DNA from: Phytohabitans maris
Lineage (GTDB): Bacteria; Actinomycetota; Actinomycetes; Mycobacteriales; Micromonosporaceae
Assembly (NCBI RefSeq): GCF_031085175.1
Contig: NZ_JAVHUY010000055.1
Span: 1-64,000 of the forward strand
Direction of reading: 5' to 3'
DNA length: 64,000 nucleotides
The notes under the pieces are model-generated. The model ran no database searches. It was not told where the DNA came from and saw only the letters and a program-made list of their open reading frames with translations. Both the position numbers and the translations under genes were made by a program. This document shows, piece after piece, positions 41,788-49,765 of this stretch (within the stretch, counting starts at the first letter, position 1; each line of letters starts with the position of its first letter).

Positions 41788-42807
41788 TCAGTCCGGTGCG
41801 GCGCCGGCGCGCACCGCGCCGGGCCCGCGCGGAGGGGCAGTCGGTTCGCTCGTCTCGACCGGGCACGCCGCGGCGTGTCCGGGGCCGACCGGCACCAGCG
41901 GCGGCCGGGCGTGCGCGCACGCCGGCACCGCCAGGGGGCAGCGCCCGACCAGGCGGCACTGGTCGGGCAGGTCGACCGGGCTGGGAATCTCGCCGGTGAG
42001 GTGGAACCTCTCCCGGCGTACCCCCCACTCGGGCACGGGTGCCGCCGACAGCAGCGCCCGGGTGTAGGGGTGGACCGGCCGGGCGAACACCGCACCCGTG
42101 GGCCCCTGCTCGACGATGCCGCCGAGGTACATGACGAGCACGCGGTGCGCCACGCGGCGCACCACGGCCAGGTCGTGGGTGATGAACAGGTACCCGATCC
42201 GCAGCTCCCGCTGCACCCGCGCGAGCAGGTCGAGGATCTGCCCGCGCACCGAGACGTCGAGCGAGGAGGTCGGCTCGTCGAGGATGACCACGCGCGGCCG
42301 GACCGCCAGGGCGCGGGCGATGCCGACCCGCTGCCGCTGCCCGCCGCTGAGCTGGTGGGGGTACCGGTCCAGGTGGTCGGTGCGCAGCCCCACCATCTCG
42401 ACCAGCTCGCGCACCCGGTCGTCCCGCTCCCGGCGGCGCAGCCGCAGGTGCAGGCGGAGCGGCTCGGCCAGCAGCGCGCGGACGGTCATCCGCGGGTCGA
42501 GCGAGGAGTTGGGGTCCTGGAAGACCATCTGCACGTCGCGGTAGACCCGGGTGAGCGCGGCGACCGGCCGGGCCCGCACCGGTTCGCCCGCCACGCGTAC
42601 CTCGCCGGCGGTCGGCTCGACCAGGTGCACCAGGCAACGGGCCACAGTGGACTTGCCGGAGCCGCTCTCGCCGACCAGCGCAACCGTCTCGCCGGCCCGT
42701 ACCTCCAGGTCCACGTCGTCGACCGCGACCAGCGTGCGGTGGTCGCCCAGCGCTCCGATCCGGTAGTGCTTGCGCAGCCCGCTGGCGGACAGCACGATGG
42801 CGGTCAT
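41788..42807 (-). CDS. Dipeptide-type ABC transporter ATPase (DppF/OppF-like)
   Basis: The 339-residue ATPase has Walker A GESGSGKST (near 48), QDPNSSLDPRMTV, signature LSGGQRQR (near 160), Walker B VVILDEPTS and switch His in FITHDLAVV. Its C-terminus has the OppD/F oligopeptide tail with Cys residues (CRLVGRCPLAVPACAHARP near 290), which in this family can bind an iron-sulfur cluster. ATGA overlap links it to the first ATPase gene. It forms a heterodimer with that protein. Confidence 0.94.
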   Translation of the reverse strand: MTAIVLSASGLRKHYRIGALGDHRTLVAVDDVDLEVRAGETVALVGESGSGKSTVARCLVHLVEPTAGEVRVAGEPVRARPVAALTRVYRDVQMVFQDPNSSLDPRMTVRALLAEPLRLHLRLRRRERDDRVRELVEMVGLRTDHLDRYPHQLSGGQRQRVGIARALAVRPRVVILDEPTSSLDVSVRGQILDLLARVQRELRIGYLFITHDLAVVRRVAHRVLVMYLGGIVEQGPTGAVFARPVHPYTRALLSAAPVPEWGVRRERFHLTGEIPSPVDLPDQCRLVGRCPLAVPACAHARPPLVPVGPGHAAACPVETSEPTAPPRGPGAVRAGAAPD

Positions 42808-43604
42808 GCCAGGCTCCCCTCGACGAGGCGGCTCGCCGCCAGCAGCTCGGCGGTGTACGGGTGCCGCGGCCGGGTGAAGACGTCCTCTGTGGAGGCCTCC
42901 TCGACGACCCGCCCGTCCCGCATGACCACGACGGCGGCGCAGGTCTCGGCGACCACCCCGAGGTCGTGGGTGATGAGCAGGGCGGTGAGCCCGCCCGCGG
43001 TGAGCGTGCCGATCAGGGCCATGATCTCGGCCTGGATGGTGACGTCGAGGCCGGTGGTCGGCTCGTCGAAGACGACCACCTCCGGCTCGCAGATCAGCGC
43101 CATCGCGATCAGCGCCCGCTGTGCCATGCCGCCGGAGAACTCGTGCGGGTACTGCCGGGCCCGGCGGGCCGCGTCCGGGATCTGCACGGCGGCCAGCGCC
43201 TCGACCGCCGCCTTCTCGGCGTCCCGCCGGTTCACCGGGCGGTGCAGCCGGCACACGTCGGCGAGCTGGCGGCCGACCGGGAGCACCGGGTTGAGCGCGG
43301 CGCGGGCGTCCTGGAAGACCATGCTGACCCGGGCGCCGCGCACCGCCCGCATCCGCCGCTCGGGCAGGGTGAGCAGGTCCACCTCGTCCAGCAGCACCCG
43401 CCCCCGCTCCACCACGAACTCCGGCGGCGCGATACGCAGGATCGAAAGCGCGGTCAGCGACTTGCCGCTGCCGGTCTCGCCGACGATCGCGGTGACCTGG
43501 CCGGCGCGGGCGGTGAAGCTCACGTCGTCGAGGACCGGCACGGCACCGCGCCGGGTGCGGAAGTGCCCGGTCAGCCCCTCCACCCGCAGCGACGCCCCGC
43601 TCAT
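42804..43604 (-). CDS. Dipeptide-type ABC transporter ATPase (DppD/OppD-like)
   Basis: This 266-residue ATPase shows Walker A GETGSGKSL (near 41), QDARAALNPVLPVG in the Q-loop region, the signature FSGGMAQR (near 148), Walker B VVVFDEPTT and LITHDLGVV. It stops soon after RHPYTAELLAAS and lacks the cysteine-rich tail of the partner, so it is shorter than most OppD proteins (about 320). Both start and stop overlap neighbours by four bases. Confidence 0.93.
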   Translation of the reverse strand: MSGASLRVEGLTGHFRTRRGAVPVLDDVSFTARAGQVTAIVGETGSGKSLTALSILRIAPPEFVVERGRVLLDEVDLLTLPERRMRAVRGARVSMVFQDARAALNPVLPVGRQLADVCRLHRPVNRRDAEKAAVEALAAVQIPDAARRARQYPHEFSGGMAQRALIAMALICEPEVVVFDEPTTGLDVTIQAEIMALIGTLTAGGLTALLITHDLGVVAETCAAVVVMRDGRVVEEASTEDVFTRPRHPYTAELLAASRLVEGSLA

Positions 43605-44497
43605 CGCCGCCGCCTCGGGTCCGCGGCGTCGTTCAGGCCGTCGCCGAGCAGGTAGAACGCCGCCGCCAGGCCGAGCACCGCCAGCCCCGGGAAGAGCGAG
43701 ATCCACCACTCGCCGGAGGTGATGCCGGACTGGCCGCGCGAGATCATCGAACCCCACTCCGGCTCGCCCGGCCGGATGCCCACGCCGAGGAAGCCGAGGC
43801 TGGAGGTGACCAGCACGACCCAGGCGGCGTTGATCGACGTGTACGCCAGCAGCGGTCCGGTGCTGTTGGGCAGCAGGTGGCCGAACGCGACCCGCCAGGG
43901 CCGGCAGCCGGCCAGCCGGGCCGCCTCGGCGAACTGCCAGCCGCGCTTGGAGAGGATCTCGGCGCGGGCCAGCCGCAGGTACTCGGGCAGCCCGACGAAG
44001 GCGAGCACGGCGATGACGTTCCAGGTGCCCGGCCCGACCGCCTGCACGATGAGCATCGCCAGCAGCAGCGTCGGGAACGCCTGGAGCACCTCCAGCGTCC
44101 GCATGATCACGCCGTCGGCGACACCGCGGTAGTAGCCGGCGACCGTGCCGAGGAACGCGCCGACGGTCAGCGCCAGCGCCACCGCGGCGACGGTGATGCC
44201 AAGGTCCAGCCGGGTGGCCGCGAGCACCTGCGAGAACACGTCGGTGCCGAGCCGGTCGGTGCCGAACCAGTGGCTCCCGTCCGGCGGCGAGTACGGCTCC
44301 CCCGCGCCCACCTCGCGCGGGTCGTACGGGGTCCAGACCGCCGAGGCGGCCGCCGCCAGCAGGTACAGGCCGAGCAGCGCGAGCCCCACCCGCAGCGACA
44401 GCGAGCCGCCGCCGCGCCGGCGGGCCGGCCGCGGTCCCGCGCCGACCGGGGCCGGTGCCGCCTCCACAGTGGAGGGCTGCTTGTCGAGGAGAGTCAT
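43601..44497 (-). CDS. Dipeptide-type ABC transporter permease (DppC-like)
   Basis: The 298-residue permease has a charged N-terminus, six membrane segments, the OppC_N motif HWFGTDRLGTDVFSQVLAATR (core FGTDxLGxD near 77) and the coupling loop EAARLAGCRPWRVAFGHLLPN near 195. It pairs with the DppB-like protein. TGATG overlap with the upstream permease gene. Confidence 0.94.
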   Translation of the reverse strand: MTLLDKQPSTVEAAPAPVGAGPRPARRRGGGSLSLRVGLALLGLYLLAAAASAVWTPYDPREVGAGEPYSPPDGSHWFGTDRLGTDVFSQVLAATRLDLGITVAAVALALTVGAFLGTVAGYYRGVADGVIMRTLEVLQAFPTLLLAMLIVQAVGPGTWNVIAVLAFVGLPEYLRLARAEILSKRGWQFAEAARLAGCRPWRVAFGHLLPNSTGPLLAYTSINAAWVVLVTSSLGFLGVGIRPGEPEWGSMISRGQSGITSGEWWISLFPGLAVLGLAAAFYLLGDGLNDAADPRRRR

Positions 44498-45510
44498 CAC
44501 GACCTCGTCCGGGGGTCCACGACCAGGTAGAGCAGGTCGACGGCCAGGTACACCAGCACGTAGAGCAGCGCCGCGTACATCACGAAGCCCTGCAGCGCCG
44601 GGTAGTCGGCGCGGGAGATGGCCTCCAGGGCGTACTGGCCCACGCCCGGCCAGCCGAACACCGCCTCGATCAGCACCGCGCCGGAGAACGCGAAGCCGAT
44701 CACCCCGCCGGAGGTGGTGACCACCGGCAGCAGCGCGTTGCGCAGGGCGTACCGGAACCAGACCCGGGCCGGGCCGGCGCCCATCGCGACCGCGGTGCGC
44801 ACGTAGTCGGACTGCAGCGCCTCGACCATCGCGGTGCGGGTGACCCGGGCGACCGGGGCGAGGATGAGCACGCCGAGCGTGACGGCGGGCAGCACCAGGT
44901 GCAGGCAGGCCTGGCCGAACAGCCCCGGCTCGCCGGCCAGCAGGCTGTCGACGAGCAGGAAGCCGGTGACCCGGTCCGGCTCCGGCGTGCCGATCGGCAG
45001 CCGGCCCACCGGCCCGGGCAGCAGGTCGAGGGTGACCGAGAAGACCAGGATGAGGATCAGGCCCAGCCAGAACGACGGCAGCGCCATCCCGCCGACCGTC
45101 ACGCCGCGGATGAGGAAGTCGGTCCAGCGGTCCCGGCGGATGGCCGCGAGCACGCCGAGCGGGATGCCGGCGGCGAGGCCGATCAGCACGCCCACCAGGC
45201 CAAGCTCCAATGTGGCCGGTAGCCGGCCGGCCAGGTCGGTGGTGACCGGTTGACCGGTGGTGAACGAGGTGCCCAGGTCGCCGTGCGCCAGGTCGACCAG
45301 GAACGTCCAGTACTGCACCGGCAGGGAGTCGTCCAGCCCCATCGACGCCCGGATCTGGTCGCGCAGCCGCTGGTCGGCGTCGGAGGGCATGAACAGCTCG
45401 GACGGGTCGCCGGAGAGCACCCGGGAGACGAAGAACGTGACCGTGACGACGCCGAGGGCGACCGGTACCACCCAGGCGACGCGGACCAGCACGGTGCGGG
45501 CGACCCTCAT
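44497..45510 (-). CDS. Dipeptide-type ABC transporter permease (DppB-like)
   Basis: The 337-residue permease has the N-terminal segment VLVRVAWVVPVALGVVTVTFF, the periplasmic region with GLDDSLPVQYWTFL, six segments in all and the coupling loop TAVAMGAGPARVWFRYALRN near 255. It is the first transporter gene of the operon and overlaps the hydrolase gene by four bases, so substrate hydrolysis and uptake genes are co-transcribed. Confidence 0.94.
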   Translation of the reverse strand: MRVARTVLVRVAWVVPVALGVVTVTFFVSRVLSGDPSELFMPSDADQRLRDQIRASMGLDDSLPVQYWTFLVDLAHGDLGTSFTTGQPVTTDLAGRLPATLELGLVGVLIGLAAGIPLGVLAAIRRDRWTDFLIRGVTVGGMALPSFWLGLILILVFSVTLDLLPGPVGRLPIGTPEPDRVTGFLLVDSLLAGEPGLFGQACLHLVLPAVTLGVLILAPVARVTRTAMVEALQSDYVRTAVAMGAGPARVWFRYALRNALLPVVTTSGGVIGFAFSGAVLIEAVFGWPGVGQYALEAISRADYPALQGFVMYAALLYVLVYLAVDLLYLVVDPRTRS

Positions 45511-46493
45511 CGCGCCTCCTCCACGGCCACCGGCGCGGCCGCGGCCAGCCGCCGCGCCATCGCCGCGCCGGCCCGGGCCAGCGCCGCCGGCCCGCTGCGG
45601 ATCGCCGGGTTGCCGACGAAGCCGTGCGGCACGCCTTCCACCAAAACCCATTCCACGGGTACGCCGGCCGTGGCGAGGCGGGTCGCGTACTCCTCGGCCT
45701 CGTCGCGCAGCGGGTCGGCGCCGGCGACCACGATGGTGGCCGGCGGCAGGCCGCCCAGGTCGGGGGCGCGGAGCGGGCTGGCGTCCGGGTCGCGGCGGCT
45801 CGCACGGTCCGGCAGGTACATGTCCCAGAACCAGGCCATGTCGTCGCGGCTGAGCAGCAGTCCCCGGCCGTACCGGCGGTAGGAGGGGCGGTCCAGGTCG
45901 CAGTCGAGCACCGGGCAGATCAGCAGCTGGTGGGCCACCGGTGGGGCGGCGCCGTCGCGGGAGCGCCGGGCCAGTGCGGCGGCGAGCGCACCGCCGGCGC
46001 TGAGACCGCCGACCGCGAGGACCTCTGGCAGGGGTACGCCGTCCGGTGTGGACAGTCCACTGGCGAGCTTGCGGAGGGCGGCCGTCGCGTCGTCCAGCGC
46101 GGCGGGAAACGGGTGCTCCGGCGCGAGCCGGTAGTCGAGGCTGAGCACCGCCACCCCGGCCCGGAGCGCGATGGCCCGGCACACACCGTCGTTGATCTCC
46201 AGGTCGCCGAGCGCCCAGCCGCCGCCGTGCAGGTACAGCAGTGTGGCCGCCTCCGCTCCGGTGGCCGGCCGGTAGAGCCGCGCCGGGCGCGGGGCGCGTT
46301 CGCCGGGCAGGGTCAGGCCGGTCACCCGTACCCCCGGGTCGATGTCCGGCGGCGCGGGTGGCCGGCGGACCCGGGCTCGGGCGACCGCCAGCCCGGCCAG
46401 GTGTCGGGGTGCCAGCCCCAGCGCCTGGACCTCGGCGACGGCGCGGGCCGCGTCCGGGTCGGTCAGCCGGGGGTCGGGCCGGAGCGCGGTCAT
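45507..46493 (-). CDS. Alpha/beta hydrolase, hormone-sensitive-lipase-like esterase
   Basis: This 328-residue esterase has the HSL oxyanion motif LYLHGGGWALGD (near 93), nucleophile Ser in VGGLSAGGALAAAL (near 165), Asp in VVAGADPLRDEAEEY (near 262) and His in GVPHGFVGNP (near 291). It is cytoplasmic. In the Rut pathway the small hydrolase RutD removes the carbamate or enhances product hydrolysis; this protein could play a comparable role but is from the HSL branch, so an ester or amide substrate is equally possible. It overlaps RidA-like and permease genes by four bases on each side. Confidence 0.88.
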   Translation of the reverse strand: MTALRPDPRLTDPDAARAVAEVQALGLAPRHLAGLAVARARVRRPPAPPDIDPGVRVTGLTLPGERAPRPARLYRPATGAEAATLLYLHGGGWALGDLEINDGVCRAIALRAGVAVLSLDYRLAPEHPFPAALDDATAALRKLASGLSTPDGVPLPEVLAVGGLSAGGALAAALARRSRDGAAPPVAHQLLICPVLDCDLDRPSYRRYGRGLLLSRDDMAWFWDMYLPDRASRRDPDASPLRAPDLGGLPPATIVVAGADPLRDEAEEYATRLATAGVPVEWVLVEGVPHGFVGNPAIRSGPAALARAGAAMARRLAAAAPVAVEEAR

Positions 46494-46882
46494 GGCAGTA
46501 CCGCCACCGCGTCGATCTCGACCAGCGCGCCCGGCTTGGCCAGCCCGGCCACGGTGACCAGCGCGCTGGCCGGCGGGGTGAGCCCGGCGAAGCGGCGCTG
46601 GCGGGCGGCGACGATCGCGCCGACGTACACGTTGTCCACTGTGTACGCGGTGACCCGCACGACGTCCGCGAGCCCGCCCCCGGCGGCGGCCAGGATCGCC
46701 TCGATCTGCTGCCAGACCCGCTCCAGCTGCCCGTCGATGTCGCCGGGGGCGACGAGCTCGCCTTCCGGAGAGAGCGGGAGCTGGCCGGCGACGTACAGGG
46801 TCCGTCCACCGTGGACGACCACGCCCGCGGAGAACGAGGGGTGGCGGTAGAAGCCCTCCGGCAGTACCGCTTTTCCGGCCAT
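46490..46882 (-). CDS. RidA/YjgF/RutC-family protein (first in map order)
   Basis: The 130-residue protein has the Rid fold landmarks: YVAGQLPLSPEGELV near 30, QIEAILAAAGGGLADVVRVTAYTVD near 60 (core LADVVRVTAYT) and LVEIDAVAVLP at the end. The Arg of archetypal RidA (Pro-Ala-Arg-Ser) is Ser here, so the usual enamine/imine deaminase chemistry is doubtful. RutC, a family member, hydrolyses aminoacrylate in uracil breakdown. It overlaps the hydrolase gene downstream and the second Rid gene upstream. Confidence 0.87.
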   Translation of the reverse strand: MAGKAVLPEGFYRHPSFSAGVVVHGGRTLYVAGQLPLSPEGELVAPGDIDGQLERVWQQIEAILAAAGGGLADVVRVTAYTVDNVYVGAIVAARQRRFAGLTPPASALVTVAGLAKPGALVEIDAVAVLP

Positions 46883-47286
46883 CACGCTCTCCTCTCCGGC
46901 GGCACCACGGCCACCACGTCGATCTCGACCAGCAGTTCGGGGTCGGCCAGCCCGGCGACGACCAGGAACGTGCTGGCCGGAAACCGTCCGGGCGGGAAGT
47001 GCCGAGCGCGTTCCCGCCCGATGGCCTCGCGGTGCGCGAGGTCGGTGGTGTAGGTCGTCAGCTTCACGATGTCGGCCAGGCCGGCGCCGGCCCCGGCGAG
47101 CACGGCCCGGATGTTTCGCCACACCTGGGCCGCCTGGGCCGCGATGTCGCCGGCGCCGACCACCTTGCCGTCGCTGTCCCAGGCGACCTGTCCGGTGAGG
47201 AAGACGGGTACGCCGGGGCGCAGCACCGCGTGGGTGTACGCGGCGACCTCGCGCACGCCGGGCGGGTTGACGTAGCGGGTGGTCAT
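46882..47286 (-). CDS. RidA/YjgF/RutC-family protein (second in map order)
   Basis: The 134-residue protein has VFLTGQVAWDSDGKVVGAGDI near 30, RAVLAGAGAGLADIVKLTTYTTDL near 62 and LLVEIDVVAVVPPERRA at the end. As in its neighbour, the archetypal RidA Arg is replaced by Ser (FPASTFLVV). The two Rid proteins are only moderately similar, so they may form a mixed trimer or act on successive intermediates. It directly follows the RutA-like gene in an ATGA overlap, as RutC follows RutA and RutB in the Rut operon. Confidence 0.87.
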   Translation of the reverse strand: MTTRYVNPPGVREVAAYTHAVLRPGVPVFLTGQVAWDSDGKVVGAGDIAAQAAQVWRNIRAVLAGAGAGLADIVKLTTYTTDLAHREAIGRERARHFPPGRFPASTFLVVAGLADPELLVEIDVVAVVPPERRA

Positions 47287-48398
47287 GCCGGGCCGCCCAC
47301 GCCGGCGGCGGCGCCCGCCGCGTTGGTGCGCACGCCGTGGCCGGCCAGCAGCGGCGCCACCCGCTCGCCGACGGTGCGCAGGTCGTCGACGAAGTCCGGC
47401 ACGATGACCGTGACGCCGTCCAGGTCGGCGTCCTTCACGAGGCCGGCGAGCTGCCGGGCGATGCTCTCCGGCGAGCCGACCACGGCGCCGTCGCCGACCG
47501 CGGTGGGGCGCTCGGCGCGCTGGGCCATGCGCCGGCGCATCGTGTTCTCCCGCACGTCGGTGGCGTACTCGCCGGCCTGGCGGCGCAGCGCCTCGACGTC
47601 CACCCCGGCGTTGAAGTGGTCGACCCGGGCCCGCGCCGCCTCGTCGGTCTCCCCCGGTACGACGGTGAACAGCCCGTACGTCTTGGTGGTGCGGCCGAGC
47701 TCGGCGGCGATCTGCTTGGCCCGCAGGCCGGTGCGGACCAGGCTCTGCGGGTTGTTGCCGGAGATGAAGCAGCCGTCGCAGTTGGCGATGGTGAAGCGAA
47801 ACCCGGTGTCGGAGGTGCCCGCGCAGATGACCTGCGGCGGCTTGACCGGTTTGGGGTTGGAGACGCAGTCGGTGAGGGTGAAGAAGTCTCCACTGTGGTC
47901 GACCCGCTCCTCCGTCCAGAGTCGACGCGCCACGGTGATCCACTCCCGGGCCAGCGCGTACCGGCCGTCGTGGCTCAGGTCCCGCCACAGCCCCATCTGC
48001 CCCTGGTCGTACGGGTTGGAGCCGGCGACCAGGTTGAGCCCGAAGCGGCCGCCGGAGATCTGGTCCAAGGTGGCCGACATCTTCGCCACCACCGCCGGGT
48101 GGAACACCATCGTGTGCACGGTGGCCCAGATCCCGATCCGGCTGGTCGCCTCGGCCAGTCCGGCCATCGTGGTCATCGACTCGAGCGTGAAGTCCCAGTG
48201 CCGGGTGCTGCCGCCGTACCCGCGCCACTTCGCCATGCTGAGCGCGAAGTCCAGGCCCAGCTCCTCGGCGAGCAGCGTCACCTCGCGGTTGTAGCCGTAC
48301 GTCGACCTGATGTCGGGGCTGTTGACCGACGGGATCCAGCCGCCGTTGCCGACCGGGATGAAGACTCCCAGCTCGATCGTCTTCTCGCTCACGCTCAT
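47283..48398 (-). CDS. LLM-class flavin-dependent monooxygenase, RutA-like (first copy)
   Basis: The 371-residue enzyme is close to RutA in layout: LGVFIPVGNGGWIPS near 9, LGLDFALSMAKWRGYGG near 47, LESMTTMAGLAEATSRIGIWAT near 72 (core MAGLA), ISGGRFGLNLVAGSNP near 112, DFFTLTDCVSNPKP near 170 and PQVICAGTSDTGFRF near 186. It probably uses FMNH2 from the reductases at the operon end to open a ring or cleave an amide. The ATG at 48398 has GGAG six bases upstream. It heads the structural genes, with a candidate GntR operator about 93 bases upstream. Confidence 0.9.
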   Translation of the reverse strand: MSVSEKTIELGVFIPVGNGGWIPSVNSPDIRSTYGYNREVTLLAEELGLDFALSMAKWRGYGGSTRHWDFTLESMTTMAGLAEATSRIGIWATVHTMVFHPAVVAKMSATLDQISGGRFGLNLVAGSNPYDQGQMGLWRDLSHDGRYALAREWITVARRLWTEERVDHSGDFFTLTDCVSNPKPVKPPQVICAGTSDTGFRFTIANCDGCFISGNNPQSLVRTGLRAKQIAAELGRTTKTYGLFTVVPGETDEAARARVDHFNAGVDVEALRRQAGEYATDVRENTMRRRMAQRAERPTAVGDGAVVGSPESIARQLAGLVKDADLDGVTVIVPDFVDDLRTVGERVAPLLAGHGVRTNAAGAAAGVGGPA

Positions 48399-48490
48399 TC
48401 GTCGCTCCGATCGCGTTCGTATCGCGGCGGCGGCCTGATGGCGCGCAGGGGTCACCGCCGCCGTGGCGCGGGACTGTGTGTGGATGCCGT

Positions 48491-48507
48491 TCGTCTACAG
48501 TGGACGA
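48491..48507. promoter_or_regulatory. Candidate GntR/FCD operator
   Basis: TCGTCTACAGTGGACGA is an 8-1-8 inverted repeat with one mismatch. It lies between the GntR gene and the RutA-like gene, where an FCD-type GntR dimer would be expected to bind; such regulators often bind short symmetric sites with a central TAC/GTA. Confidence 0.5.
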
Positions 48508-48540
48508 CGTAGGGATCGCGCGGGACGGGCGCGGACGGGG

Positions 48541-49230
48541 TCAGTCGGTGGTCGTGCCGGCGGCGCGGCTACGGCACAGCGCCTCGACCGCGTCCCACGT
48601 TGGGGCGAGGTGCCGCAGCGTGGCCTCGGCGGCGGCGTCGCCGTCGCGCCGGCTCAGCGCCGCCAGGATCGGCCGGTGCTCCTCGATCCCCTGCTCCACC
48701 CGGGACGGGACGGTGCCCAGGGCGGTCATGATCACAACTCGGGAGGCCACCCGCAGCGGCGCGAGGATCGCCGCCAGGCGGGGCGCCTTCGCGGCCGTGG
48801 TCATGTAGTCGTGGAAGTCGGCGTTCAACGGGAGGTAGTCGCTGGCCGCGGTGACCCGCTCCAGCTGGTCCTGGATCGCGTGCAGCGTGGCGAGCTCGGT
48901 GTCCGTGACCCGCTCGGCGGCCAGCCGGGCGCACAGCGGCTCCATGAACTCCATGAGCTGCCGTATCTCCAGGAACTCGTCCAGCTCGATCAGGCGCACC
49001 CGGGCGCCGCGGTGCGCGTCCAGCGCGATCAACCCCTCGGCCGCCAGGTCGCGCAGCGCCTCCCGGACGGGGGTGACGCTCACGTGCATCGACTTCGCGA
49101 TCGAGGCCTGGTGGAGCTTGGCGCCGGGGGCGAGGTCGCCGCTGGTGATGGCCTCGCGAAGGGCCAGCTTGACCCGCTCCTGGACGGTGTCTCCGGGTTT
49201 GGCGTCAGGCAGCAGGTAGCGGGTAGCCAC
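48541..49230 (-). CDS. GntR-family transcriptional regulator with FCD ligand domain
   Basis: The 229-residue protein has the winged helix (DTVQERVKLALREAITSGDLAPGAKL followed by ASIAKSMHVSVTPVREALRDLAAEGLI, about 14-68) and an all-helical FCD sensor domain with the metal-site pattern: Asp/His in NADFHDYM near 137, later His in EEHRPILAAL near 183 and TLRHLAP near 205. FCD regulators bind organic acids and usually repress adjacent catabolic genes. GTG 49230 was chosen because AGAGGAGG lies ten bases upstream; GTG 49266 has no such site. It reads in the same direction as the RutA-like operon. Confidence 0.92.
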   Translation of the reverse strand: MATRYLLPDAKPGDTVQERVKLALREAITSGDLAPGAKLHQASIAKSMHVSVTPVREALRDLAAEGLIALDAHRGARVRLIELDEFLEIRQLMEFMEPLCARLAAERVTDTELATLHAIQDQLERVTAASDYLPLNADFHDYMTTAAKAPRLAAILAPLRVASRVVIMTALGTVPSRVEQGIEEHRPILAALSRRDGDAAAEATLRHLAPTWDAVEALCRSRAAGTTTD

Positions 49231-49765
49231 GGGGCGCGGACCTCCTCTGCCCGATCCAGTTGTCACGATGCTGTCTGGCCCCCGGGAGCGTGGAGGACCG
49301 CCACCGCCTCCGGTGACCGCGCCATCGCCATTGACGACGCCTTTACCTCAAGAGCCGCTGAACCTCAAGTGCGACTCGCCCTGCTAGCTAGATTCGAATT
49401 TATCTGCGAGCCGCTGCCGGGACAAGACGATCAACGTGAAGCTCTTGGTGCGGCCCTGTTAAGCAGCCATTTCGCCGCCACCTCGGGACCTGGGCTCGGC
49501 GCTCCGGGACACCGGCCGGCCCGCGGACCGGCCCGGGTCTCATCTCGACTGGGTCATATCGCCCAGCAGCGGTCATGCCGTGAACTGCGGAAACGTCCCC
49601 GGGGACGGGCTTCGCCCAACTTATGTTCTTCGGTTGAAAAAGAGCACTTAACTGCCGAGTAACAGACGGAACCTACGTTGGCACCCAACGTGAGATCGAT
49701 TCACGTGAGTCCGATGTGGACATCTTGGACCGCACGTCAGGGCCCCACCTACCAGCGAGGTTCCG
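49231..49765. promoter_or_regulatory. Promoter region of the polyketide/lipid cluster
   Basis: This 535-base gap has lower GC than its surroundings near 49380-49410 and 49610-49680. It holds a perfect palindrome CGTCCCCGGGGACG at 49594-49607 and a 7-3-7 inverted repeat ACGTTGG/CCAACGT at 49675-49691, 75 bases before the synthase start. A TTGAAA at 49634 may be part of a -35 element, but I see no convincing -10. No gene was recognised. Confidence 0.45.
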
